Positions 46,352 through 58,204 of a stretch of 64,000 bases of DNA are shown here, piece by piece. Both the position numbers and the translations under genes were made by a program. Within the stretch, counting starts at the first letter, position 1, and each line of letters starts with the position of its first letter. Origin of the DNA: Aralia elata (Eukaryota; Streptophyta; Magnoliopsida; Apiales; Araliaceae); the NCBI GenBank assembly GCA_034770075.1, contig CM068385.1:71182479-71246478 (forward strand), in the 5' to 3' direction. Below the pieces are notes generated by a model. That model made no database searches and was not told where the DNA came from. It was given only the letters and a program-made list of their open reading frames with translations.

Positions 46352-48653
46352 CTAGGTTGACAAGTATTTCTACTGTAACCTTTAACAGTCATATAGACTA
46401 TGGACCAACATCTCGTACTCAGGGGGATCAGCCCTTTGTACAATGTATTGTGCACAAACATTTTAACGCTGTCGCGTAAGTAATCCCCTATATTAGGGTT
46501 GTTCATCTCAGTTTATCGTCTGAATCCATACCAAAAAGGAAATTGGCTTGGAACAAGTATAGAAAACATTTTAAGTCTTTGAAACGTTCATCAACTAAGG
46601 ACTAGCTGAAGCAATAAGGGTTTGCTAGTCTAATTCATCAAAAGAGTTTGTTCAATAGAAACTATACTCGAAGTTTGAATAACAACAATAATTGGAATAA
46701 AGCTTGAGTATATAATCATGATAATAACCTTGCTTGAATAATAATAAGCTAAGGTCCATAAACTCGCTCAATATAAATAAACTTGTATTGAATAAATTAA
46801 CAAGTTCAATATAGGAAAACTTGCTCAACGTAAAAGTAATAAGTTGAGATAAGGAACTTGCCTCAAGCGTAGATTACAAATTTAAGTAATTCACGATCCT
46901 TAGACAACCTAAACATTTAATTATAAAAATGGTAATATAATTAGTCACAAGATTAAAAGCATTCTAAGCTTGCTCTTTTATCATAATATCTCATTTAGCA
47001 TACCATAGACAACAAGTACTAGTTTAGCAACTATCTAAGTTTAATTATGCATTCATAACTTCCAAGAAAATAATTAATAATAATTTTTTTTTTAAACAGA
47101 AGTGTTTCTCGCCGGGGCGAGAAAAAACTTAACAAAATCGTCGCCGGAGCGAGGCTGTCGCCGGGGCGAATATATGCTTAACAATTTTGTCGCCGGGGCG
47201 AAGAAATCAGTTCATTTCTCTCGCCGGGGCGAGAGACTTGACTGTCGTCTTCCCCAGCTCGCGAACCAGTGAAAACTTAGGCCAAATTTGGCCAAAATTT
47301 TCTGAATTCTACCACCAGAAAACAAATTAAATATACCCAAACATCAAATATGCTAGAAAACAAATACCCAACATGTTTTCTAAACATTTTAATCATTCTA
47401 ACACATAAACAACCAAATTAAAACCCAAAATTTCACTGTTAAAACCAAATATTCATGTTCTAGCTATTTTAATAAAATCAACCACTGTAAACTCATCTTT
47501 CACTCATTTTAATTCATTCAAATTACATTCTTTTTATTATTCATCGTATTAACACAATCAAAAGTCAATTTACCAATTAATAATCTAATTGAACATCAAT
47601 TATCATATATATATGCCATACATGAAATAAAACTCTGTAAAAACAAAGACTTCACTCTAAATCATGTTTTCATGAATTAACACCTCTAAATTGATTATTA
47701 ATCAACATATAATCATCTAACACATGATTACTACTAATTACAACAAACTATAAATCACATATTTCATCTACTCTAGCAATTGAATTCACATACAGTAACT
47801 AAAACTATATACAGTAGAATAAAACAAAGAGGAAAAAGGAATTATACCTTCAATTGTTGTAAGAAAATTTGATTAAACTTCCTTGCTTGAATTCTTACTC
47901 CAATCACCAAGCTTCTCACACAATTTCTCTCTTTTCTCTCAACTCTCAAATTCACAGAGTTCTTTTCTTTCTCTCAAGCTCTTTGTTTCTTCTTCTTTGT
48001 TTTTCTTTCTTTCTTTCTTAACTGACGTTCTTTTTAAAAAATAAAAACTGATGAAATAAAAAAAACAAGATAAAAACTGATGAAACGTATAATCTAATTA
48101 AGTCATCAGTTATAAAAATTCAAAAGCCATAAGGCTATGTTTGGCAAACTAATTTAAAAATAACCCATTATTCTAACTAAAGGCTTGTTTGGTAAAACAC
48201 AAATAAAATAACCCATTATTCCCAAACAAAGATCATAGGGCCTTGTTTGGTAAAACTAAATTAAACACTTTCTCATTTATTTTAATAAAACATTATAACA
48301 TATAGTTTAAAATGTCACACTTCTAATTTAATTGAACTTATTACTAAATAAATTCAATTAAACCCTACCAACTCAAATAATAATTTCATTTAACAAATAA
48401 CAATAATACCAAATAAATTCTCTTATTCAAATAAATCATTTATTCAAATAAAATTTTTCATCATCTAATTTAATTATTAAATTAGAAAAAATATAACAAA
48501 TTACATTCAAATAACATTTGACATTATTAAACTTAACATATACCCACTTCACAAAAACTTAACAAATTATTTATTTAACTCAATAAATTAATAAAAATAT
48601 TTATATAACTGAATAAATATTTTTATTCAATCATAAAAATTGCATTCGTTACA
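46352..48653 (-). repeat. Tekay 3' LTR, inner fragment
   Basis: Starts with the second CTAGG and continues collinear with 55145-57455, ending ...CATTCGTTACA. It contains the GC palindrome array 47108-47236. Pyrimidine-rich CTTTCTTTCTTT near 48000 is part of the LTR. No gene. Confidence 0.92.
47108..47236. repeat. GC palindrome array, left Tekay LTR
   Basis: Five units: CTCGCCGGGGCGAG (47108), TCGCCGGAGCGA, TCGCCGGGGCGA (two), CTCTCGCCGGGGCGAGAG (about 47218). Each is an inverted repeat around GCCGGGGC, separated by AT-rich spacers such as AAAAAACTTAACAAAAT. Confidence 0.92.
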
Positions 48654-48666
48654 TCTTTCCCTCCTT
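48654..48666 (-). other. Tekay polypurine tract
   Basis: Minus strand AAGGAGGGAAAGA next to the 3' LTR start; a similar block with AGGAGGGGAG lies about 60 bp upstream (48715-48727). Confidence 0.8.
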
Positions 48667-48762
48667 AAAAGGATTCTGTCCCCAGAATCACAACGTAATT
48701 AAATCGTCCGTTACATTCTCCCCTCCTTATAAAGATTCTGTCTCCAGAATCGCAATATAAAA

Positions 48763-51700
48763 TTAAACAAATAATTGAGGAAAATTTTGCATCATTTGCT
48801 CTTTGAGTTCCCACGTTGCTTCTTCAGCACTGTGGTTCCTCCAGATTACCTTAACAGAAGGTATCACTTTATTTCTAAGGACTTGTTCCTTTCTGTCCAC
48901 TATCTGAACAGGTATCTCTTCATAAGACAAATCTTTCTCAAACTGTATCGGTTCATATTCTATTACATGTTTATAGTCAGACTTATACTGTCATAGCACC
49001 GATATATGGAAGACGTTGTGAATGTGGCCTAACTCAGGAGGTAAAGCTACCTCATAAGCTACCTCACCCACCCGTTTCAGCACTTCAAAGGGTCCAATAA
49101 ACCGCGGACTGAGTTTACCCTTTTTACCGAATCTGATCTTTCCCTTCCAGGGAGATACTTTGAGAAACACAAAACTGCCGACTTCAAATTCGCGATTTTG
49201 TCGGTGGTGATCAGCATACTTCTTCTGTCTGTCTTGAGCGGCTATCAATCTGGTTCTTATCACCTTGATAATTTCAGCGGTTTGTTGTACCAGCTCGGGT
49301 CCTAATAGTCGTCGTTCACCAACCTCATCCCAGCATAATGGAGTTCTGCATTTCCTTCCGTACAATGCTTCGTAGGGTGGCATGCTGATACTAGCGTGAT
49401 GACTATTGTTGTAAGCAAACTCGACCAGAGGTAAATGATCATTCCAGTTACCTTTAAAATCCATAACGCATGCTCGAAGCATATCCTCCAATGTTTGAAT
49501 TGTTCTTTCGCTCTGGCCATCGGTTTGAGGATGATAGGCTGTACTCATTCTCAACTGTGTTCCCAAATAAGCTTGCAGACTTCTCCAAAATTTTGATGTG
49601 AATCGTGGATCTCGATCTGATACTATTGATACTGGAACACCGTGCCTTGAGATAATCTCCTTTACGTATAATTTTGCCAGCTGATCCAAAGTGAATCTGA
49701 TTTTGATCAGCAAGAAATGCGCTGATTTTGTTAATCTGTCAACTATAACCCATATCGCGTCATAACCCTTCTGAGTAGTTGGAAGCCCTACCACAAAGTC
49801 CATTGTGATATGCTCCCACTTCCATTCGGGTATCTCTAAGGGCTGTAGCAAACCACTTGGTCGTTGATGCTCAGCTTTAACTCTCTGACAAGTGAGACAT
49901 TTCGCAACACATTCAGTAACCTCTCTTTTCATGTTTGGCCACCAAAAATGTTGTCGAAGATCCTGGTACATCTTTGTGCTTCCCGGGTGAACCGAAAATC
50001 GTGAACTGTGAGCTTCGTTCAAAATCTCCTCTCTGATTGCCAATACCGACGGTACCCAAATTCTGCCTTCAAATCTCAGCAACCCTTCAGTATCGATTTT
50101 GTATTTAAGCTCTTCACCTTCAAGCACTCTTTGCCGAATCTTATCACATTCCTCATCTTGAAGTTGCGCTTCCTTGACTTTTTCTACCAAAGTTGGTTGA
50201 GTTTCTATCTGAAACAACTTTTCATTAGGCTCTGCCAGATTCTTCACTTCTAATTCCAACTTAGCCATTTCCGCTACAAGCTTCTCCTGAGCAGTTAACA
50301 CAAATAGTTTCTCCCGACCTTTTCTACTCAAAGCGTCGGCAACCACGTTAGCCTTCCCTGGATGGTATAGAATTTCACAGTCATAATCTTTGATCAATTC
50401 TATCCATCTCCTCTGCCGCATATTCAAATCTTTCTGTGTAAAAATATACTTCAGACTTTTATGGTCTGTATATATTTCACACTTCTCCCCATAGAGATAG
50501 TGCCTCCAGATTTTCAGAGCAAACACCACAGCTGCTAACTCCAAATCATGGGTCGGATACCCTTTTTCATAGTCTTTTAGTTGGCGCGATGCATATGCAA
50601 TAACTTTACCATTCTGCATCAACACACAACCAAGTCCTTTATGTGATGCGTCACTGTACACCACAAAATTTCCTGTATCATCTGGTAAAGATAATACAGG
50701 TGCCGAACTTAATCTCTTCTTTAGTTCTTGGAAACTCTCTTCGCACTTCTCCGTCCAAACAAACTTCACTGATTTCCTTGTTAAATTCGTCAACGGAGTG
50801 GCGATTCTGGAAAAATCTTGAATAAAACGCCTGTAGTATCCTGCCAAACCTAGGAAACTCCTCACTTCTGACGGTGTCTTCGGCTGATCCCAGTTCATGA
50901 CAGCTTCCACTTTTGCTGGATCCACCGAAATCCCGTCTTTATCAATAACATGCCCAAGGAATTGAACACGCTCCAACCAAAATTCGCATTTCGAAAATTT
51001 CGCATACAATTTCTCCTTTCTTAACGCCTCCAATGTCACCCTCAAATGTTCCACGTGTTCTTCTTGAGTTTTGGAGTAGACCAGAATGTCGTCTATAAAT
51101 ACCACCACAAATTTATCCAGAAATGGTTTGAACACCCTATTCATTAGATCCATAAACGCTGCAGGCGCGTTTGTTAAACCAAATGACATAACCAAAAACT
51201 CATAGTGACCATATCTGGTTCGAAATGCCGTCTTGGGTATGTCCTCTTTCCTCACTTTCAACTGATGATATCCACTTCGTAAATCTATCTTCGAAAAATA
51301 TCTTGCTCCCTTCAGTTGGTCAAACAGGTCATCGATTCTAGGCAACGGATACTTGTTTTTGATCGTGACCTTGTTCAACTCTCTATAATCAATGCAAAGA
51401 CGCATCGACCCATCCTTCTTCTTAACAAACAATACCGGCGCTCCCCACGGCGAGACGCTCGGTTGAATATATTTCTTATCCAGCAATTCTTGCAGCTGCA
51501 CCATTAACTCCTTCATTTCTACCGGAGCCATTCGATACGGGGCTTTCGATATAGGGGCCGTTCCCGGTGCTAAATCAATTACAAACTCGATTTCCCCATC
51601 TGGCGGTAATCCTGGCAAATCATCAGGAAACACGTCCGCAAAATCCCTAACTACTGGTATCTCCTCCAGTTTTGCACCCACCTTTTGGGTATCGACTATG

Positions 51701-53259
51701 TAGGCTAGATATCCTACACATCCTTGTCTCAACATCTTTCTGGCCTGCATCATCGTCATACAACTCGTTTGTCTAGGCGACTTGCTGCCATGAAACACTA
51801 CCTTTGACGGAGTCATAAGGTTTACACACTTCTTTTGACAGTCAATAACTGCCCCATGGTTAAACAACCAATCCATACCCAAAATAACATCAAACTCCCC
51901 AAGACGAATTGGAATCAAGTTTACTATCATCACATGACCCTTAATTTCTACCTGACAGTTCTTGTGGACAAACTTAACAGGAATCACCTCCCTATTCGCA
52001 ATTTCTATATTCATAGGGTAATCTAATTCTTCCTGGGGTAACCCTAATTTCTTAGCAAAATCATCGGATATAAATGAGCAAGTAGCACCCGAGTTAAACA
52101 ATACATAAGCATTAACATTATTGACTGGAATGATACCTGACACTACATCCTTTGACTGCACAGCATCCTGCACCGTCATATTAAATGTTCGAGCGGTAGG
52201 TCGGTTGGGATGCGTCGGTCCGGTGATAGTCAGATTGCCTCCACCGTTGTTCCCTTTTCCTGCACCAGCTCCTCCTGTAGTTGTTTTCTTAGGGCACTCT
52301 CGGGCAAAGTGATCCTTCGACCCGCAGATGAAACATGCTCCTTTCTTCGGATTAGGGCAATTTGGTGAAATATGACCCTCTTGTCCACAGTTGAAGCACA
52401 CCCGCTTACCCTTCAAACAAGCACCCATATGACTCTTTCCACAGGTGCTGCACACCTCTATCTTCTTCTTCTGATTACCCTGCTGACTTCCCGCAGAGTT
52501 ACTTTCACTCCACTTCCTCTTCTGGCCACTTCCCTCGTGACTACCACTTGCCTTATTATCATTCTCATTCTTCTTCTTCCTCTGCTCCTGATTGTACTTT
52601 GACAGAGCATCACTGCCTCCTTCAGCGATAATCGCCTTTTCTAGCACTGCCGCAAACGAGTTCAGTTGAAACAACAAAACTCTACTATATAACCAGGGTT
52701 TCAGTCCCTGCTCAAATCTCCTAGCCTTCCGCTCATCTGTGTTGACCTGGTATGGCGCAAACCTCGCCAGCTCATTGAACTTTGCAGCATATTCAGGTAC
52801 CGTCATGGTACCTTGCTTTAGTTCCAGAAACTGCACCTCCATTTGATTTTGAGCACTTGCCGGAAAATAGGTCTCGAAAAACATCTCCTTAAATCGCTCC
52901 CACGGAATAATCCCTTGGCCACCTCGAGTCTTATTTGCTTGCCACCAGTAGCTAGCTTCTGACTTCAGCATAAAAGTTGCAAATGCCGTCTTTTGATCCT
53001 CATTGACCCTAGCGACATCAAACACCTTCTCCATCCCCATGACCCATGTTTGAGCCTCTATCAGATTCATAGACCCGTGATATTCCGGAGGTCCAACAGC
53101 CTTGAAGTCTTTAAAGGTTGTAGCCTGAGCTTGTGGTTGATTTGCAAAGGCTCCCGTTAGCAGATTCACCAACTGCTGCATCGGATTAGCGTTGGCTTCT
53201 TCATTATTGGTAGATCCCTCTGGGGTCTGTTGACGTGTTGGTTGTCTTCTTGGCGGCAT
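48763..53259 (-). pseudogene. Tekay gag-pol polyprotein, nonsense before chromodomain
   Basis: Start 53259 (MPPRRQPTRQ) chosen over 53298 because the related gag at 16875 starts alike. Open to a TGA at 48991-48993; the same frame then continues to TAA at 48763-48765 through a chromodomain (YEEIPVQIVDRKE, VIWRNHSAEEATWELKE). Order: gag (FKDFKAVGPPEYHG), three Cys-rich knuckles (CFNCGQEGHISPNC, CFICGSKDHFAREC), protease VLFNSGATCSF with Asn for the catalytic Asp, RT with VVFIDDILVYS, RNase H with YSDASHKGLGCVL, integrase HHCC zinc finger (HPGSTKMYQDLRQHFWWPN), core with MDFVVGLP, SDRDPRF and DGQSERT. TGA replaces a likely CGA Arg codon, and both lesions fit C-to-T or G-to-A changes. Otherwise intact at about 1500 codons. 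Confidence 0.93.
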
Positions 53260-53550
53260 TTTACTGTTAAGAATTCTCGTTATTAGACTATTGCTCAATT
53301 ACTCAAACATTTAAGTCTTAACTTAAACATTTATAAACAACACTTAAACACATAACACATCTGATAAACTTTCACATTTTATTCATTAACTACTTTAAAA
53401 CATAATAGAGATAACATCGTAGTTATTTACATCATCTATCCTGAAGTCACAAAGTTTCAGGATTATATCATTATTCTATCCCATTATATGGAAACTGGGA
53501 TTTACAATTTATTCACTTCATAGATTCCTAATAACATAACTAATCACAAA

Positions 53551-54366
53551 CTATGATGACATTCCACGACGCACAGCTTCCTGGCGTTCCTGCTCCATAA
53601 TGTGTGTCATCATCCTTCGATCCATCACATCTGGATGACGATGAACTCGATCCTGAGCTCTATCTATCGTGGTGTGAAAAATGTACTCCATCTCATCAAT
53701 CTTAGCCTTCTTTGACCGCATCTCACACTCAACACGATCTGCGCGATCAGCCTCCCTCAGCCAAGCTGTCTCAGCTCTCGCCCGCTTAGCTGACTCCTCT
53801 TTCAACTCATCTCGGACAATTTCATCCCTAGCTATCAACTGTCCGCGTCGATACTCAGACTGTGCTAGCCTCTGCTCAGCCTCTGCAAGACGTGATGAAA
53901 GGTCTTGGATCTCAGCATCCTTCTGCTCTAGAGTGGTTTGACGTTCTGCAGACTGTTCTTCTAACTCCTCCTTTTCACTCTCTACATGAACCAGCTTCCA
54001 CTCCACGTCTCCAAGACGTATATCTAGCTCCTCTATCTCACTGTTCTTCTGCTCCAAAGCAGTCTGTCGCTCAGCCAGCTGCCCCTCTAACTCCTCCACT
54101 CTGTCCTGCAACTCTATATTGCGATCATACACTTGCTCGTACATCTGAACACCCAAAGTAGATAGTGATATCCCCTCAGGGTCTTCCTCCTCCTCCTCCT
54201 CAGGATCCTCCTCAGGGTCCTCCTCAGGATCAGTCTCAGGCTCATACTCGTGACCTGTAACTGTAATCAATGGGGATGACTCCCTCTGTACTAGCTGCTC
54301 ATGAACTACGTGAATATCTCGGGGCTCTTCCTCCCTAGTCTGGCTGGGCTCTCCTCTATCAGTCAT
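53551..54366 (-). CDS. ORF0: 271-aa acidic coiled-coil protein upstream of gag
   Basis: Intact minus-strand ORF between the 5' LTR/PBS and gag, stop 291 bp before the gag ATG. Layout: N-terminal RDIHVVHEQLV (about residues 17-27), an acidic block of DPEED repeats (about 44-64), then about 200 residues of coiled coil. The coiled coil has an internal duplication of about 45 residues (LAERQTALEQKNSEIEELD and SAERQTTLEQKDAEIQDLS), then EMRSKKAKIDEM and a His/Arg-rich C-terminus. The ORF at 15798 shares DIHVV and RSKKxxID; the region at 13319 shares the start. No enzymatic motif. Function unknown; a structural partner of Gag is an inference. A fully open frame in a copy whose pol is mutated suggests constraint until recently. 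Confidence 0.75.
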   Translation of the reverse strand: MTDRGEPSQTREEEPRDIHVVHEQLVQRESSPLITVTGHEYEPETDPEEDPEEDPEEEEEEDPEGISLSTLGVQMYEQVYDRNIELQDRVEELEGQLAERQTALEQKNSEIEELDIRLGDVEWKLVHVESEKEELEEQSAERQTTLEQKDAEIQDLSSRLAEAEQRLAQSEYRRGQLIARDEIVRDELKEESAKRARAETAWLREADRADRVECEMRSKKAKIDEMEYIFHTTIDRAQDRVHRHPDVMDRRMMTHIMEQERQEAVRRGMSS

Positions 54367-54385
54367 CCTGACAACAAAGTTTTAA
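54367..54385 (-). promoter_or_regulatory. Candidate 3' splice site before ORF0
   Basis: The minus strand reads CTTTGTTGTCAG then G and the ORF0 ATG. The two relatives have TTTTGATTGTAG at the same place. A T-rich tract ending in AG right at the start codon resembles a plant acceptor. It needs RNA evidence. Confidence 0.35.
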
Positions 54386-54588
54386 GTTTTAATTACTAAT
54401 CGATAATACTCGCGAGCACATAAGTTGTTATCAAATAAGCACATAGCACATAATCGTTTTATTATCTTTAATGAATTTCCGTAATTCAGTCCTTAGAACT
54501 CGATAAGAGTTTATCACCTCTATATTCTCTATCTTCTAAAAAGGCTACTACCCTAAGGTTTTCCCCACCTAAAGGTTCATAACCTACA

Positions 54589-54600
54589 GCTTTGATACCA
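54589..54600 (-). other. Tekay primer-binding site
   Basis: Minus strand TGGTATCAAAGC, 3 bp after the 5' LTR end; one mismatch to the iMet site TGGTATCAGAGC. Confidence 0.85.
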
Positions 54601-54603
54601 ACC

Positions 54604-57455
54604 TGTGACACCCCCAAATCCAGGTACTTAATTCCCACTGATTTGATGTTCACTATAACATACATTCAAAACTAACTATCCAATAAAATAACAATTAAAT
54701 AAACTTAAAGAAACATCTTCCCAAAATGGGTTACATCTCCAAACTATTAAATAATCAAATCCCAGGTTATCTTAACCTTAATACATCAAATGCGGAATAA
54801 AACATAATTTAAATAAGTCTTGTTACAAATAATCATCAAGTAAATAGCAGGTCATTAGCTATTTATGCATCTTGCCCTTGCCCTTGCTCGTGGACGGTTC
54901 GTCCGATTTCTCAGCCTTAGCTGCAATGATTAGTGCAAGAGTGAGCAAACAATTGCTCACAAGTACGATAACAATAATATTTAAATGAAATGGATTTCAA
55001 CTGAGGAATAATAATTTTCTGAATCTCAGTCAATAAGTGATCAAAGTCTAAAAGCTCGTTTGAATGCTCGATTCAAAGTAAAATAGATTTCAAGATCTAG
55101 AAATTATATCTGAGGGTCACAAGACCTCGAACTATGTCTTAGGTTGACAAGTATTTCTACTGTAACCTTTAACAGTCATATAGACTATGGACCAACATCT
55201 CGTACTCAGGGGGATCAGCCCTTTGTACAATGTATTGTGCACAAACATTTTAATGCTGTCGCGTAAGTAATCCCCTATATTAGGGTTGTTCATCTCAGTT
55301 TATCGTCTGAATCCATACCAAAAAGGAAATTGGCTTGGAACAAGTATAGAAAACATTTTAAGTCTTTGAAACGTTCATCAACTAAGGACTAGCTGAAGCA
55401 ATAAGGGTTTGCTAGTCTAATTCATCAAAAGAGTTTGTTCAATAGAAACTATACTCGAAGTTTGAATAACAACAATAATTGGAATAAAGCTTGAGTATAT
55501 AATCATGATAATAACCTTGCTTGAATAATAATAAGCTAAGGTCCATAAACTCGCTCAATATAAATAAACTTGTATTGAATAAATTAACAAGTTCAATATA
55601 GGAAAACTTGCTCAACGTAAAAGTAATAAGTTGAGATAAGGAACTTGCCTCAAGCGTAGATTACAAATTTAAGTAATTCACGATCCTTAGACAACCTAAA
55701 CATTTAATTATAAAAATGGTAATATAATTAGTCACAAGATTAAAAGCATTCTAAGCTTGCTCTTTTATCATAACATCTCATTTAGCATACCATAGACAAC
55801 AAGTACTAGTTTAGCAACTATCTAAGTTTAATTATGCATTCATAACTTCCAAGAAAATAATTAATAATAATTTTTTTTTAAACAGAAGTGTTTCTCGCCG
55901 GGGCGAGAAAAAACTTAACAAAATCGTCGCCAGAGCGAGGCTGTCGCCGAAGCGAATATATGCTTAACAATTTTGTCGCCGGGGCGACGCTGTCGCCGGG
56001 GCGAAGAAATTAGTTCATTTCTCTCGCCTGGGCGAGAGACTTGACTGTCGTCTTCCCCAGCTCGCGAACCAGTGAAAACTTAGGCCAAATTTGGCTAAAA
56101 TTTTCCGAATTCTACCATCCAGAAAACAAATTAAATATACCCAAACATCAAATATGCTAGAAAACAAATACCCAACATGTTTTCTAAACATTTTAATCAT
56201 TCTAACACATAAACAACCAAATTAAAACCCAAAATTTCACTGTTAAAACCAAATATTCATGTTCTAGCTATTTTAATAAAATCAACCACTGTAAACTCAT
56301 CTTTCACTCATTTTAATCCATTCAAATTACATTCTTTTTATTATTCATCGTATTAACACAATCAAAAGTCAATTTACCAATTAATAATCTAATTGAACAT
56401 CAATTATCATATATATATGCCATACATGAAATAAAACTCTGTAAAAACAAAGACTTCACTCTAAATCATGTTTTCATGAATTAACACCTCTAAATTGATT
56501 ATTAATCAACATATAATTATCTAACACATGATTACTACTAATTACAACAACTATAATCACACATTTCATCTACTCTAGCAATTGAATTCACATACAGTAA
56601 CTAAAACTATATACAGTAGAATAAAACAAAGAGGAAAAAGGAATTATACCTTCAATTGTTGTAAGAAAATTTGATTAAACTTCCTTGCTTGAATTCTTAC
56701 TCCAATCACCAAGCTTCTCACACAATTTCTCTCTTTTCTCTCAACTCTCAAATTCACAGAGTTCTTTTCTTTCTCTCAAGCTCTTTGTTTCTTCTTCTTT
56801 GTTTTTCTTTCTTTCTTTCTTAACTGACGTTCTTTTTAAAAAATAAAAACTGATGAAATAAAAAAAACAAGATAAAAACTGATGAAACGTATAATCTAAT
56901 TAAGTCATCAGTTATAAAAATTCAAAAGCCATAAGGCTATGTTTGGCAAACTAATTTAAAAATAACCCATTATTCTAACTAAAGGCTTGTTTGGTAAAAC
57001 ACAAATAAAATAACCCATTATTCCCAAACAAAGATCATAGGGCCTTGTTTGGTAAAACTAAATTAAACACTTTCTCATTTATTTTAATAAAACATTATAA
57101 CATATAGTTTAAAATGTCACACTTCTAATTTAATTGAACTTATTACTAAATAAATTCAATTAAACCCTACCAACTCAAATAATAATTTCATTTAACAAAT
57201 AACAATAATACCAAATAAATTCTCTTATTCAAATAAATCATTTATTCAAATAAAACTTTTCATCATCTAATTTAATTATTAAATTAGAACAGACATAACA
57301 AATTACATTCAAATAACATTTGACATTATTAAACTTAACATATAACCACTTCACAAAAACTTAACAAATTATTTATTTAACTCAATAAATTAATAAAAAT
57401 ATTTATATAACTGAATAAATATTTTTATTCAATCATAAAAATTGCATTCGTTACA
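54604..57455 (-). repeat. Tekay 5' LTR
   Basis: 2852 bp, uninterrupted, and therefore the reference for the split LTR. Relative to it the other copy lacks one 17-bp unit in the GC palindrome array and differs at several positions inside the palindromes. Minus-strand ORF 56015-56200 crosses the array and is not a gene. Confidence 0.95.
55894..56038. repeat. GC palindrome array, right Tekay LTR
   Basis: Six units against five in the left LTR. The extra unit is ACGCTGTCGCCGGGGCG near 55986-56002. Other units carry changes (CGCCAGAGCG, CGCCGAAGCG, CGCCTGGGCG) not in the left copy. Confidence 0.92.
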
Positions 57456-57460
57456 AACAG

Positions 57461-57979
57461 TCCATCATAGAAGTATTGGATCAGGTGTTGATCATATATT
57501 TGGTGAGGTGGACAGCTGAAACATAACTTTTTAAATCTTTCCCAATACTCATAAAGAGTTTCTCCATTGAACTGCCTGATTCCACATATTTCCTTCATTA
57601 TGTTGGCAACTCTTGAAGCAGGAAAGTACTTCTCCGAGAATAGCTTTTGCATATCAGTCCATGATTGAATTGCTCCTGAAGGTAGATAGTATAACCAGTC
57701 CCTTGCCAGATCTGCTAATGAGAATGAAAAAGTTTTAAGTTTGATTTGTTCCTCTGTCACTTCTTGTGGATTCATGGTTGAACACACCACATGGAACTCC
57801 TTTAGATACTTGTATGGATCTTCACCTGTAAGACCACGAAAAGTAGGCAAAAAATGAATTAGTCCTGATTTTAATTCAAAATCAACATCTAAAGTAGGAT
57901 ACTCAATACACAAGGATGGTTGATTACGATCAGGATTAACGAGTTCTTTTAAAGTTCTGTTATTGTTAGGATCATCCAT
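57461..57979 (-). pseudogene. TR-GAG gag, N-terminal part
   Basis: Start 57979 (MDDPNNNRTLKELV) chosen as the Athila-type gag start; the frame is open upstream to 58168. Sequence typical of Athila gag: KSGLIHFLPTFRGL, EDPYKYLKEFHVVCSTM, DLARDWLYYLPSGAIQSW, EKYFPASR, YEYWERFKKLCFSCPPH, LIQYFYDGL. Interrupted at 57460 by the Tekay element; the sequence resumes at 36554. This piece has no stop of its own. Capsid-forming role known from the family. Confidence 0.88.
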
Positions 57980-58181
57980 CTCTTCTTCTTCTTTTGATTC
58001 AGTAGATGAATTGTTTGACAGTAAATCAATTGCTATGTTGAGGCTAGGTGATGGAAAAAAAATTCTTCCAGATCTGCAGTAGTGCTTTTGACTATACGAT
58101 TCTTCCGGATCTGCAGAGTGAGAGAATCGAGTTATAAAATTAAAGAAAAGAAACAAAGAATAAATCAAAATAGATAATCAC

Positions 58182-58199
58182 TCCCCGACAACGACGCCA
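58182..58199 (-). other. TR-GAG primer-binding site (tRNA-Asp type)
   Basis: Minus strand TGGCGTCGTTGTCGGGGA, close to the tRNA-Asp site used by Athila elements (TGGCGCCGTTGCCGGGGA from memory, two differences, both C to T). It lies 5 bp from the LTR end. Confidence 0.85.
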
Positions 58200-58204
58200 A
58201 AATT

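Larger units (their letters stand above)
36555..57455 (-). mobile_element. Tekay/Del chromovirus nested in TR-GAG gag
   Basis: Right LTR 54604-57455; left LTR 36555-37094 plus 46352-48653, split by the copia element. Target duplication AACAG (36550-36554, 57456-57460). Minus strand: PBS 54589-54600, ORF0 53551-54366, gag-pol 48763-53259, polypurine tract 48654-48666. The chromodomain and plant gag-pol place it among Tekay/Del chromoviruses. About 25-30 differences between the LTRs were noted by eye, so it is a fairly recent insertion, older than the copia. Confidence 0.92.

Noticed and set aside
50008..52602. Several plus-strand ORFs of 60-81 codons
   Set aside because: Antisense shadows of the intact minus-strand Tekay gag-pol.
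53681..54161. Plus-strand Ser-rich ORFs
   Set aside because: Complement of the Glu-rich coiled coil of ORF0; Ser/Ala/Arg bias is the expected antisense of GAG/GAA-rich codons.
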